The notes below the pieces were generated by a model that did no database searches, was not told the DNA's origin, and was given only the letters and a program-made list of their open reading frames with translations. From assembly GCA_016716535.1 (NCBI GenBank), contig JADJWD010000007.1, positions 806,001-870,000 on the forward strand: a DNA stretch of 64,000 nucleotides, in the 5' to 3' direction. This document shows, piece after piece, positions 8,484 through 16,254 of this stretch (position 1 is the stretch's first letter; each line of letters opens with the position of its first letter). The position numbers and the translations under genes were made by a program. Source of the stretch: Betaproteobacteria bacterium (GTDB lineage Bacteria > Pseudomonadota > Gammaproteobacteria > Burkholderiales > Burkholderiaceae_C).

Positions 8484-9812
8484 ATGCCCATCACCCGCGG
8501 CTTCGTCGAACGGCTCGAGATCGGCCGGGCCGGGCTCGTCACCGCCTCGCTGCGCATGGACGACGGCACGACGGCCGACTATCTGATCCAGGACCTCGAC
8601 GCCGACCCCGAACGCTTCAACGAGCGGCTGTCCAAGCTCGGCGTGCTGCGCGACGCGATGACGCGCGCCGAGCCGGTGGAAATCGAGTTCGCGGGCGAGG
8701 GCAACCAGGCGCGCACGATCGAGCGCGTCGCGCGCATCACGCGCGACAACGTCGAGGCGACCCGCGAGACGCAGCGCCTGCCGGTGATGGTGGCGGGCAT
8801 CGCGCTGACGGCCGAGAACCGCACCGGCTCGCGCGCCGAGACCAGCGACGTGGCCGCGGTGGCGACGCTGAACGCCGCCGGCGCGTTCACCGTGTACGCG
8901 CTCGACATGCAGCGGCCCGAGCGCGCCGTCGTCGTGCAGATGCTCGAAATGCTGCGCGCCGCACAGACCGCCGGCACGCCGGTGACGCTGACCGTGGAGC
9001 CCAAGCAGCAGCGCATCGTCGGCGTGCAGGCGGGCGACGCGACCGGCAGCCTGAGCGGCGAGGGCGGCGATACGCTCGACGGCTTCGTCGAATCGCTCAC
9101 CGTCGCGCCGATGCTGGCGCCGCTGGGCAACCTCGCGCTCGTCGAGTTCACGACCGCGCCGCCGTTCGCCGGCGCCGGCAATGTCGTCGAGCTGGTGCCG
9201 TTCACGCCGGCGGCGCGTCGCCTTGTCGTCGTGCAGGGCTCGCTCGAATACGAGCTGTTCCTCGCCGCGCTGCGCGACAAGCTGCGCATGCGGGTGCTGA
9301 CCGGCGCCGAGGTGGGCGGGCGCCCCGGCAACGAGGGCGCGGTGAAGACGGGCGAGCTGTCGCACATTGCCCGGGCCTCGCCGAACGAGAAGGAGCCGAT
9401 GAGGCTCGTGCGCGCGGCCCAGTTGCTCACGGCGCTGGCCAGCGCCAGCCGCCCGGTGTGGATCCAGATCTCGCGCCAGTCGCTCGATCAAGGGCCCGAA
9501 GGCGAACGCTGCACGACGGGCCTGCCGTCGAGCGACTTGACGCCGCTCGGCCTGCGCGACCTGCGCCTGCCGTACACCGCCGAGTGGGTCGGCCACGGCT
9601 GTTTCAACCCCGGCGTGTACCGCTTACAGTTCGGCATGAAGGTCGAGTTTGAGGTCTTCGTGGACGGCAAGTCGCTGTGCGTGCATGCGTCGGACGACGG
9701 CAAGGTGAAGTTCGCGCATGCGTGCCTGTGCGGCGACCACGAAGTGCGCGTCGTGCTCGAAGGCTGGACCTGCAAGCAGACCTTCGAGATGGACGTTTAC
9801 CGCATCCGTTGA
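8484..9812 (+). CDS. Uncharacterised repeat protein with Cys-rich C-terminus
   Basis: A 442-residue protein. Three degenerate repeats are visible. Each has a beta part followed by a helix and a PV-containing strand: residues about 44-69 (LGVLRDAMTRAEPVEIEF), 148-171 (LEMLRAAQTAGTPVTLTV) and 306-330 (AQLLTALASASRPVWIQI). GFVERLEI near residue 6 and GFVESLTV near 200 mark two repeat starts. The last 100 residues contain six Cys (343, 373, 399, 414, 416, 430) in a beta-rich context, suggesting metal binding or disulfides. There is no signal peptide. A strong Shine-Dalgarno (AAGGAGG) sits seven bases before the ATG. The function is unknown; the next gene starts three bases after its stop. Confidence 0.7.
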   Translation: MPITRGFVERLEIGRAGLVTASLRMDDGTTADYLIQDLDADPERFNERLSKLGVLRDAMTRAEPVEIEFAGEGNQARTIERVARITRDNVEATRETQRLPVMVAGIALTAENRTGSRAETSDVAAVATLNAAGAFTVYALDMQRPERAVVVQMLEMLRAAQTAGTPVTLTVEPKQQRIVGVQAGDATGSLSGEGGDTLDGFVESLTVAPMLAPLGNLALVEFTTAPPFAGAGNVVELVPFTPAARRLVVVQGSLEYELFLAALRDKLRMRVLTGAEVGGRPGNEGAVKTGELSHIARASPNEKEPMRLVRAAQLLTALASASRPVWIQISRQSLDQGPEGERCTTGLPSSDLTPLGLRDLRLPYTAEWVGHGCFNPGVYRLQFGMKVEFEVFVDGKSLCVHASDDGKVKFAHACLCGDHEVRVVLEGWTCKQTFEMDVYRIR

Positions 9813-9815
9813 AGC

Positions 9816-10301
9816 ATGGCCGCCGACGAACTCATCCTGCGCCAGAACGAAGGCGACGCGCTGGCCCTGGAGCACGCCGGCCGCGTCGAGCACAAGGCCG
9901 AGCTGGTGCACGCCACCACGCCCGAGCGGCCGCTCGTGCACATGGTGATGTGGGACGAGAAGGCGAATGTCGACGTGAAGGGCCGCCTCGTGCTGGCCGG
10001 CGACGACAAGGCGCCGCTCGAAGTGCGCATGCACCACGCCTTCGACAATGATCACCGGCAGACACACCGCATCGAGACGGCGCTCGAGCGCCCCGTGCAC
10101 CACGCGCTGCAGATGCGCACGCCGCTGCAGGTGCGCTTTTGCAATACGTGGCAGATCGCCTCGGACTACACGATCGAGATCCGCCTGGGCGACAACCGCG
10201 TGATCGGCGTGCGCCTCACCGGCGCCACGGTGGCCAAGCCGCTGCCGTGTGACGACGAGCCGTGCCCGCCGGCGGTGCTGACGCATCCGACGCATCCGTA
10301 G
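9816..10301 (+). CDS. Uncharacterised 161-residue beta-rich protein
   Basis: A small protein with alternating strand-like segments (LVHMVMWDEKANVDVKGRLV, PLQVRFCNTWQIAS, YTIEIRLGDNRVIGVRL) and several His residues, including MHHAFDNDH and HHAL. The C-terminal tail is Pro/Cys-rich (CDDEPCPP) with a THPTHP end. There is no signal peptide. It starts three bases after the stop of the preceding gene and is followed 21 bases later by the last gene of the unit. I recognise no family. The His-rich patches could bind metal, but this is a guess. Confidence 0.65.
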   Translation: MAADELILRQNEGDALALEHAGRVEHKAELVHATTPERPLVHMVMWDEKANVDVKGRLVLAGDDKAPLEVRMHHAFDNDHRQTHRIETALERPVHHALQMRTPLQVRFCNTWQIASDYTIEIRLGDNRVIGVRLTGATVAKPLPCDDEPCPPAVLTHPTHP

Positions 10302-10322
10302 AGCGCTGCCGCTTCCTCGCTC

Positions 10323-10979
10323 ATGGCCGACCCCCGCGACCCGCAGCCCGCCCCCGACATCGCCACCGGCGTGGCCAACGTCATCGACGCGGCGCTCGGC
10401 GTCGGCGTCGCGCTCGCGCGCGTCGCGGCCGAAGCGACGGCGCTCGGCCGCGCCGTCGAGCCGGTGCCGCCCGGCACGCCGGCGCTGAGCGCCATCGTGC
10501 GCTACGGCGTCACCGCGGCCGGCAACCTCGCCTCGGCGCTGGTGTCGGGCGCGCAGGGCTTGAAGCCGGGGGTGTCGGCGTCGGCGCGGCCGGCGGGATC
10601 GGGCAGTTCGGCGAGCTCGTCGTCGGCCGGCCCGAAAACGAATGCCGCCGCGGCACGCGCCGGCGGCCCGCGCGTGGCGCGCGGCGCGACGCTGCGCGTG
10701 CCGCTGTCGGTGGAGAACCCGAGCGAGCGGGCGATGAACGGGCTGGCGCCACGCTGGCGCGCCACGCGCGCGGGCGGCGCCGACGTCTCGGCGCTCGTCG
10801 ATGCGCGCTGCGTGCAGTTCAGCCCCGCCGCGTTCGACGTCGCGCCACACGACTTCGAGAAGCTCACCGTCACCGTTGCCGTGCCGGCCGAGGCGGCCCC
10901 GGGCGACTACGAGGTCGTCTTCGCGCTCGGCGACAGCGAGCCCGATCTGAAGATGGCCTTCGCCGTCACGGCGGGGTGA
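10323..10979 (+). CDS. Uncharacterised protein with helical N-terminus and Ig-like C-terminal domain
   Basis: A 218-residue protein. Residues about 12-80 are Ala/Val-rich helices (ATGVANVIDAALGVGVALARV, split by a Pro-rich turn, then YGVTAAGNLASALVSGAQ). Residues 85-115 are a Gly/Ser/Ala linker. Residues 115-218 look like an immunoglobulin-type beta sandwich of the NEW3 kind (RVPLSVENPSERAM, then FEKLTVTVAVPAEAAPGDYEVVFALG). It is the last gene of the operon. Its stop codon abuts the stop of the convergent small gene, with both TGA codons forming the palindrome TGATCA. The function is unknown. Confidence 0.65.
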   Translation: MADPRDPQPAPDIATGVANVIDAALGVGVALARVAAEATALGRAVEPVPPGTPALSAIVRYGVTAAGNLASALVSGAQGLKPGVSASARPAGSGSSASSSSAGPKTNAAAARAGGPRVARGATLRVPLSVENPSERAMNGLAPRWRATRAGGADVSALVDARCVQFSPAAFDVAPHDFEKLTVTVAVPAEAAPGDYEVVFALGDSEPDLKMAFAVTAG

Positions 10980-11354
10980 TCACCCCGCGCGCTGGGCTTC
11001 CAGCGGCGGCCGCGGCCTGTCGACGAAGTTCTCGACGAAGTCGACGCCGAAGACGTAGCTGGTGGCGATCGCGTCCATGCCGAGGTCCACCGCGCGGTGC
11101 GCGTCGGTGCGCAGCCGCGCCATCAGCGGATGCGCCCTCGCCTCCTTCAGCGCCTGCTCGGACACCAGCCGCTCGCGCAGCGACTCGGCCACCGTCAGCG
11201 CCATCGCCAGCTCGCGCTCGACGACGCCGGCGGTGCTCTCGGCCAGGCCGCGCGTCTCGCGCGCGAGCTGGCGCGCGGCGCGCAGCAGGTCTTCGAGGCC
11301 GATGCGGTCGGCGGGGGTCGCTTCGTTCGCTGCCTGGGTGACGATCGTGCTCAT
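10980..11354 (-). CDS. Small helical protein translationally coupled to ispH
   Basis: A 124-residue protein predicted almost entirely helical (LEDLLRAARQLARETRGLAE, ELAMALTVAESLRERLVSEQ) with a less regular tail (FGVDFVENFVDRPRPP). It has no signal peptide or membrane helix. Its size and amphipathic pattern recall phasin-like surface proteins, but no motif proves this. Its ATG overlaps the TGA of the IspH gene (ATGA), so the two are almost certainly co-translated. It probably assists the isoprenoid or lipid chemistry of this block; that role is inferred from context only. Confidence 0.65.
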   Translation of the reverse strand: MSTIVTQAANEATPADRIGLEDLLRAARQLARETRGLAESTAGVVERELAMALTVAESLRERLVSEQALKEARAHPLMARLRTDAHRAVDLGMDAIATSYVFGVDFVENFVDRPRPPLEAQRAG

Positions 11355-12430
11355 CGCGAGCCTCCGGGGGATGGTTCCGCATCGCGCGCCGCGTCTGCGC
11401 CGGTGGCAACGGGGTGCGCGGCAGGATACCGCAGCGCCTCGTGCGCGGCGCCTGCCGCCGCAGCGCCCGCGCGGCGCCGCCTGAGGTCGGTCAGCGCCAC
11501 CGGCAGCTTGAACGACAGGTCCTCGGCGCGGCCGAGTTCGCGCACTTCGAGCGTATCGCCGGCGCGCGCGCACAGCGAACGCAGATGCGCGATCGTCGCC
11601 TCGACGAGCCGCTCCGGCGCCGACGCGCTCGAACTCAGGCCGAGGTCGGCAACGCCCGCCAGCCACGCCGCGTCGACCTCTTCGGGCGCTTCGATCAACC
11701 GCGCCGGCTTGCCGTTCTCGCCGGCCACTTCCACCATGCGCAGCGAGTTCGAGCTGTGCGGCGCGCCGATCACCAGCACGCGGTCGCAACGCGCGGCCAG
11801 GGCCCGCACGGCGTCCTGCCGGTTCTGCGTCGCGTAGCAGATGTCGTCGTGGTGCGGGCCGACGAGCGCCGGGAAGCGCGCGCGCAGCACGCTGACGATG
11901 CGGTTGGCCGACTCGACTTCGAGCGTCGTCTGCGTCACGTAGGCGACCGCGCGCTCGTCGGGCACGGCCACCGTGCGCGCCTCGTCGATGCTCTGCACCA
12001 CCTGGATGCCGCCGCCGGCGGCGTTGTCGTAGCAGGCGAGCGTGCCCTCCACCTCGACGTGACCGCGGTGCCCGATCAGCAGCACCGCGCGGCCGGCCTT
12101 CGCGTGCGCCAGCACTTCGAGGTGCACCTTGGTGACGAGCGGGCAGGTGGCGTCGAAGAGCCGCCGGCTGCCGCCGGCCAGCCGCCGGTGCACCGCGGGC
12201 GGCGCGCCGTGCGCGCTGACGACCGCGAAGGCGCCGGCGGGGATCTCGGCATCGTCCTCGACGAACACCGCGCCGCGCGCCTTCAGCGCCTCGACGACGC
12301 TGCGGTTGTGCACGATCTCGTGCCGCACGTACACCGGCGTGTCGGCCAGGTCGAGCAGTTCCTCGACGATGCGCACGGCGCGCTCGACGCCGGCGCAGAA
12401 GCCGCGGGGGTTGGCCAGCCAGAGGTTCAT
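11351..12430 (-). CDS. ispH: 4-hydroxy-3-methylbut-2-enyl diphosphate reductase (IspH/LytB)
   Basis: Last enzyme of the MEP pathway; it reduces HMBPP to IPP and DMAPP using a [4Fe-4S] cluster. All key residues are visible: cluster Cys at 12 (FCAGVERAV), 96 (DATCPLVTKVH) and 198 (DDICYATQNRQ). His at 41, 74 and 124 and Glu126 (GHRGHVEVEG) are present, as are TQTT and HSSNSLRMVE. The GITAGAS-type loop reads GLSSSASAPE, a departure from the common form. The protein is 359 residues, with about 30 extra C-terminal residues rich in Ala. Its setting is not the usual fkpB-ispH pair but a block of lipid-like genes. It may therefore be a second, dedicated copy; this cannot be settled from one window. 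The ATG at 12430 directly precedes the conserved N-terminus. Confidence 0.93.
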   Translation of the reverse strand: MNLWLANPRGFCAGVERAVRIVEELLDLADTPVYVRHEIVHNRSVVEALKARGAVFVEDDAEIPAGAFAVVSAHGAPPAVHRRLAGGSRRLFDATCPLVTKVHLEVLAHAKAGRAVLLIGHRGHVEVEGTLACYDNAAGGGIQVVQSIDEARTVAVPDERAVAYVTQTTLEVESANRIVSVLRARFPALVGPHHDDICYATQNRQDAVRALAARCDRVLVIGAPHSSNSLRMVEVAGENGKPARLIEAPEEVDAAWLAGVADLGLSSSASAPERLVEATIAHLRSLCARAGDTLEVRELGRAEDLSFKLPVALTDLRRRRAGAAAAGAAHEALRYPAAHPVATGADAARDAEPSPGGSR

Positions 12431-12606
12431 CGCATCGTCCCGGCGCGCGCGAGGGAGCCGCAGTATCGGCGCAGGCGGCGGCCGGTTCAAGGCTTTGGCG
12501 GCCGCGCATTGGGGGGGCAGCAGCGCAGCGCGAAATAACCACCGTTGCAGCGTGCGGCGCGGCTCCCTATGCTTTGCCGGTGTCCGTCGACAGCGCCGAG
12601 GCCGAC

Positions 12607-12987
12607 ATGAGTTGCCGCGTTGTTTGGGAGCCCACGGGCGTGAACCGGGTGTTCGCCGACCGCACCGACTGCGGCGAGTTCCTGGTCTCGCTCAGGGAGG
12701 TCTACGGCGACCGGCGCTTCGACTGCGTCCGCTACGTCATCAACGACTTCAGCGCCTGCACCGACCTGTCGGTGGACATGGAAGTCATCCGCGAGATGGC
12801 GGCGATGGACTCCGCGGCGAGCCACAGCAACCCGCACATCCGCATCGCGATCGTCGGCGTCTCCGAGTTGATCCAGGCCGGCATCGCCGCGTATGCCGGC
12901 GTTGCGCTGAGTCCGTATCCGGTGAAGCTCGTCGCCACGCTCGACGAAGCGCGGCGCTGGCTGAACGAGCCGGCGGGCAGGGCGTAG
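12607..12987 (+). CDS. SpoIIAA/STAS-like small protein
   Basis: A 126-residue protein with an alternating strand/helix pattern: CVRYVINDFSACTDL, then HIRIAIVG, then a closing strand (YPVKLVATLDEARRWL). The last motif is typical of SpoIIAA-like/STAS-fold proteins, in which LDEARxWL forms the final helix. There is no phosphorylatable Ser context to suggest anti-sigma-factor control. The ATG at 12607 is chosen over an upstream TTG at 12574. It stands alone between divergent ispH and the restriction-modification locus. The function is uncertain. Confidence 0.6.
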   Translation: MSCRVVWEPTGVNRVFADRTDCGEFLVSLREVYGDRRFDCVRYVINDFSACTDLSVDMEVIREMAAMDSAASHSNPHIRIAIVGVSELIQAGIAAYAGVALSPYPVKLVATLDEARRWLNEPAGRA

Positions 12988-13041
12988 CGGCGGGGCGGCG
13001 CAGCGGCGCCGCCGGCAGGCCGCGCCGGCACAATCGCCGCC

Positions 13042-14568
13042 ATGCCGACGCTGGACTGGTTGAACCGCGACGCCGCCTTCCGCCTTGCCCACCAAGTCCC
13101 CTACCGGCTGCTGGAACCGGTCTCCGCGCACGGCGACGGCGACGCGCGCAACCTGCTCGTGCAGGGCGACAACCTCGAGGCGCTGAAGGCGCTGCTGCCG
13201 CTGTACCGCGCGCAGGTCAAGTGCATCTTCATCGACCCGCCGTACAACACGAAGAGCGCGTTCGAGCACTACGACGACAACCTCGAGCACAGCCAGTGGC
13301 TGACGATGATGCTGCCGCGGCTGCAGTTGCTGCGCGAGTTCCTGCGTGAGGACGGCAGCATTTGGGTGACCATCGACGACAACGAGGGGCACTACCTCAA
13401 GGTGTTGATGGATGAGGTGTTCGGGCGCCTCTGCTTTGTCGACACCGTGATTTGGCAAAAGGCCGACTCCCCAAGGAACTCGGCAAGACAGTTCTCGTCG
13501 GATCACGACTACGTGTTCGTGTACTCGCTGCAACCCGGCTGGGTGCCAACGAGGCTCGAACGAACCGAAGAAGCAAACTCGATCTACAGCAACCCGGATG
13601 ACGACGATCGGGGGCCGTGGTTGCCCGGCGACCCGTACGCGAACAAGCCTTACTCGCGCGGTCAGTACAGCATTGCCGGACCCACGGGCCGAACCTTCGC
13701 TCCGCCGCCAGGACGGTTCTGGCGCGTATCGGAAGAAAAGCTGCGCGAACTCGACGCCGACGGCCGCGTATGGTGGGGACCGACAGGAGACGCCCGACCC
13801 AGCATCAAGCGTTATCTGTCGGAGGTTGGAAACCTCGTTCCGCGCACGTTCTGGAGCAAGGACGAAGTTGGAAGCAACCGAACGTCGAAGAACGAAATGC
13901 GGGCGTTGTTCCCGGACGCCGCGTCGTTCACGACACCAAAGCCCGAGCGCTTGGTCAGGCGCGCACTGGAGATTGCCACCGACCTCGACGACCTCGTCCT
14001 CGACTCCTTCCTCGGCAGCGGCACCACCGCCGCCGTCGCGCACAAGATGGGCCGGCGCTGGATCGGCATCGAGGCGGGCGACCATGCGGTGACGCACTGC
14101 CTGCCGCGGCTGGAGAAGGTGCTCGCCGGCGAACCCGGCGGCATCAGCGCGGCCGTGAACTGGCAAGGCGGCGGCGGCTTCCGCTTTCTGCGCCTGGGCG
14201 CGCCGGTGTTCGACGCCGCCGGCCGCATCGACCCGCAGGTCCGTTTTGCGTCGCTGGCCGCGCACGTGTGGCAGCAGGAGACACGCAGCGCCTACGTGAG
14301 CCCGCTGCCCGGCGCGGTGGCCGGCACGCCACTCGTCGGCACGCACGACGGCCGCGCGATCTACCTGCTCTACAACGGCATCCTCGGCGACCGCCGGCCC
14401 GAAGGCGGCAACGTGCTGACGCTGGCCGTGCTGCAGGCGCTGAAGGCCGTCGTGCCGCACGACGGGCCGAAGGTGGTCTATGCCGAAGCCTGCCGCCTCG
14501 GCGAGGCGCGGCTGGCGGCCGAGGGCATCGTGTTCCGGCAGATCCCTTACGAGCTGGCGGGGCGGTGA
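13042..14568 (+). CDS. mod: Type III restriction-modification DNA methyltransferase (Mod)
   Basis: A beta-class amino-methyltransferase that would methylate adenine in the recognition site and direct the Res subunit. The catalytic motif IV (FIDPPYNTKS, about residue 64) comes before the AdoMet motif I (DSFLGSGTTAAVAHKMG, about residue 323), the order of this class. The target-recognition region between them is visibly less GC-rich, with codons such as AAG, AAC, AGA and GCA that are rare in neighbouring genes. This suggests exchange of specificity. The 508-residue length is on the short side for Mod. Its stop overlaps the next ATG (TGATG), placing it in an operon with the AlbA_2-type gene and res. 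Confidence 0.93.
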   Translation: MPTLDWLNRDAAFRLAHQVPYRLLEPVSAHGDGDARNLLVQGDNLEALKALLPLYRAQVKCIFIDPPYNTKSAFEHYDDNLEHSQWLTMMLPRLQLLREFLREDGSIWVTIDDNEGHYLKVLMDEVFGRLCFVDTVIWQKADSPRNSARQFSSDHDYVFVYSLQPGWVPTRLERTEEANSIYSNPDDDDRGPWLPGDPYANKPYSRGQYSIAGPTGRTFAPPPGRFWRVSEEKLRELDADGRVWWGPTGDARPSIKRYLSEVGNLVPRTFWSKDEVGSNRTSKNEMRALFPDAASFTTPKPERLVRRALEIATDLDDLVLDSFLGSGTTAAVAHKMGRRWIGIEAGDHAVTHCLPRLEKVLAGEPGGISAAVNWQGGGGFRFLRLGAPVFDAAGRIDPQVRFASLAAHVWQQETRSAYVSPLPGAVAGTPLVGTHDGRAIYLLYNGILGDRRPEGGNVLTLAVLQALKAVVPHDGPKVVYAEACRLGEARLAAEGIVFRQIPYELAGR

Positions 14569-16133
14569 TGAAGCGCGCCCAGCCGCCCGCCGAGCCGGAT
14601 CGCCTGCCGCAGCCCCTGTGGGCCGCTGCTGACGCCGCGCCCGCTCGGTTGCCGGCCGACTGGGTACGCGGGCTGCTGGCGCAAGCGCATGAATGCGAGT
14701 GGGTCGAGTTCAAGCAAGACAACGACAACCCCGAGCAGATGGCCGAGTACGCCTGCGCGTTGGCCAATGGCGCGGCCTGGGCCGGGCAGCCGCATGGCTA
14801 CCTCGTCTGGGGCATTCGCGACGGCAGCCGCGAGTGGGTCGGCACGGCGTTCCGCCCTGAACGCGCTCGCAAGGGCAACGAGGATCTGATCTTCTGGCTC
14901 AACGTCGTCTTTCGCGGTCAGACCGAGGTGGAGTTCTTCGAGGCGGAGGAAGGCCCGCGTCGCGCCGTGGTGCTGCGGGTGCAGGCTGCTGTAGGCCGGC
15001 CGGTGCGCTACGCGGGCGAGCAGTGGATGCGCGTGCGCGGCGCGAAGGTCAGGCTCAGGGACTATCCGCAGATCGAACATGAACTGCTCGATCGACTGGC
15101 GCGCCGCCACTTCGAGCATCGCGTGGCGGCCGAGGGGTGGCCGGAAGAAGTGGTGTGGACTGCGCTCGACGTGCCGGCGTGGTTCGTCGCCTGCCGCGAG
15201 CCGGTGCCGGCAAACCGCACCGAGGCGCTGGCGATGCTGGCCGAGCGCGGGTTGCTCGCGCAGCGCCCGGACGGCCGCTGGAACGTGTTCAACCTGGGCG
15301 CCTTGCTGCTGGGGCGAGAACTGCGGCGCTTCGGTGCCCTCGCGCGCAAGGCGCTGCGCGTGGTCATCTATCGCGGCGCGGATGCGTCGGCGCAGGCCGA
15401 AGAACTCCCCTTGGGTGAGCGCGGCTACGCCTTGGTGCTCGACGAAGCCTTGCGGGCGCTGCTGCTGCGGCTGCCGGCCGACGAGGTGGTGGCCGGGGCG
15501 CGGCGTGAGCGCCGGGAGCATTACCCTGAGCTTGCGGTGCGCGAGCTGATCGTCAACGCCCTCGTGCACCAGGACTTCGCGGTGCGCGGCGCCGGGCCGG
15601 TGGTGGAGGTGTTCGAGGGGCGCATCGATGTCACGAACCCAGGCCGCCCGCTGGTGGCCGTGGAGCGGTTGATCGACTGGCCGGCGCAGTCACGCAATGA
15701 AGCGCTGGCGCGCGCGATGCGACTGCTTCGCTTCTGCGAGGAGCGCGGTTCGGGCATCGACCGTGTGGTCGCGGGAGCCGAGGCGCGGCTGCTGCCGGCG
15801 CCCAGCTTCGAGGTGCTTGCCGGGAAGTCGGAGGAAGGCGCGGCGGACTTCATGCGCGCGCGCCTGTTCGGCCCGCGGACCTTCGCGCAGATGAGCGTCG
15901 AAGACCGGTTACGTGCGGCCTACCAGCACGCCTGCCTGTCGTACCAGCGCGGCGAGAGGCTGACCAATGCCAGCCTGCGCGCGCGCCTGGGCCTGGATGC
16001 GGCGCAGGTCGCGCAGGTCTCGCGGCTGATCGGCCAGGCGCGGCAGCGGGGGCTTCTGCGGGCGGCCGACGACGCCGAGCGCTCCTACGTGCCCGGGTGG
16101 GTGTCGCCGGGGCCCGGGCGGGCGGAAACATGA
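14568..16133 (+). CDS. AlbA_2 (Schlafen-type) domain protein with C-terminal GHKL-like ATPase region
   Basis: A 521-residue protein. Residues about 30-170 form an AlbA_2/Schlafen-type domain (ECEWVEFKQDN, CALANGAAW, GYLVWGIRDGSREWVG). The middle has a winged-helix look (ALAMLAERGLLAQRPDGRWNVFN). Residues about 320-400 contain the divergent GHKL ATP-binding signature (LAVRELIVNALVHQDF, then VFEGRIDVTNPGRPL and CEERGSGIDRVV). This combination is often annotated as an ATP-binding transcriptional regulator. Here it sits between mod and res of a type III system, starting within the mod stop codon, so a role in defence or in control of the locus is likely. The C-terminal 90 residues form a second helix-turn-helix-like region. 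Confidence 0.82.
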   Translation: MKRAQPPAEPDRLPQPLWAAADAAPARLPADWVRGLLAQAHECEWVEFKQDNDNPEQMAEYACALANGAAWAGQPHGYLVWGIRDGSREWVGTAFRPERARKGNEDLIFWLNVVFRGQTEVEFFEAEEGPRRAVVLRVQAAVGRPVRYAGEQWMRVRGAKVRLRDYPQIEHELLDRLARRHFEHRVAAEGWPEEVVWTALDVPAWFVACREPVPANRTEALAMLAERGLLAQRPDGRWNVFNLGALLLGRELRRFGALARKALRVVIYRGADASAQAEELPLGERGYALVLDEALRALLLRLPADEVVAGARRERREHYPELAVRELIVNALVHQDFAVRGAGPVVEVFEGRIDVTNPGRPLVAVERLIDWPAQSRNEALARAMRLLRFCEERGSGIDRVVAGAEARLLPAPSFEVLAGKSEEGAADFMRARLFGPRTFAQMSVEDRLRAAYQHACLSYQRGERLTNASLRARLGLDAAQVAQVSRLIGQARQRGLLRAADDAERSYVPGWVSPGPGRAET

Positions 16134-16254
16134 TTTGCGCAACATTTGCCGCCTCGCCCTTCCGGCTGCGGCCGGCTGCCGGGCAAGCCTCGCAAGTCGT
16201 TGATTCATCAGACGCTTTGGCTGCCGGCGTGACTTGCCCCAGATTTGACATGCC

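Noticed and set aside
5799..9596. Very long open frame on the minus strand opposite the five-gene operon
   Set aside because: Its protein is Arg/His/Gln-rich low complexity typical of antisense reading of GC-rich codons, and the plus-strand genes have Shine-Dalgarno sites and sensible composition.
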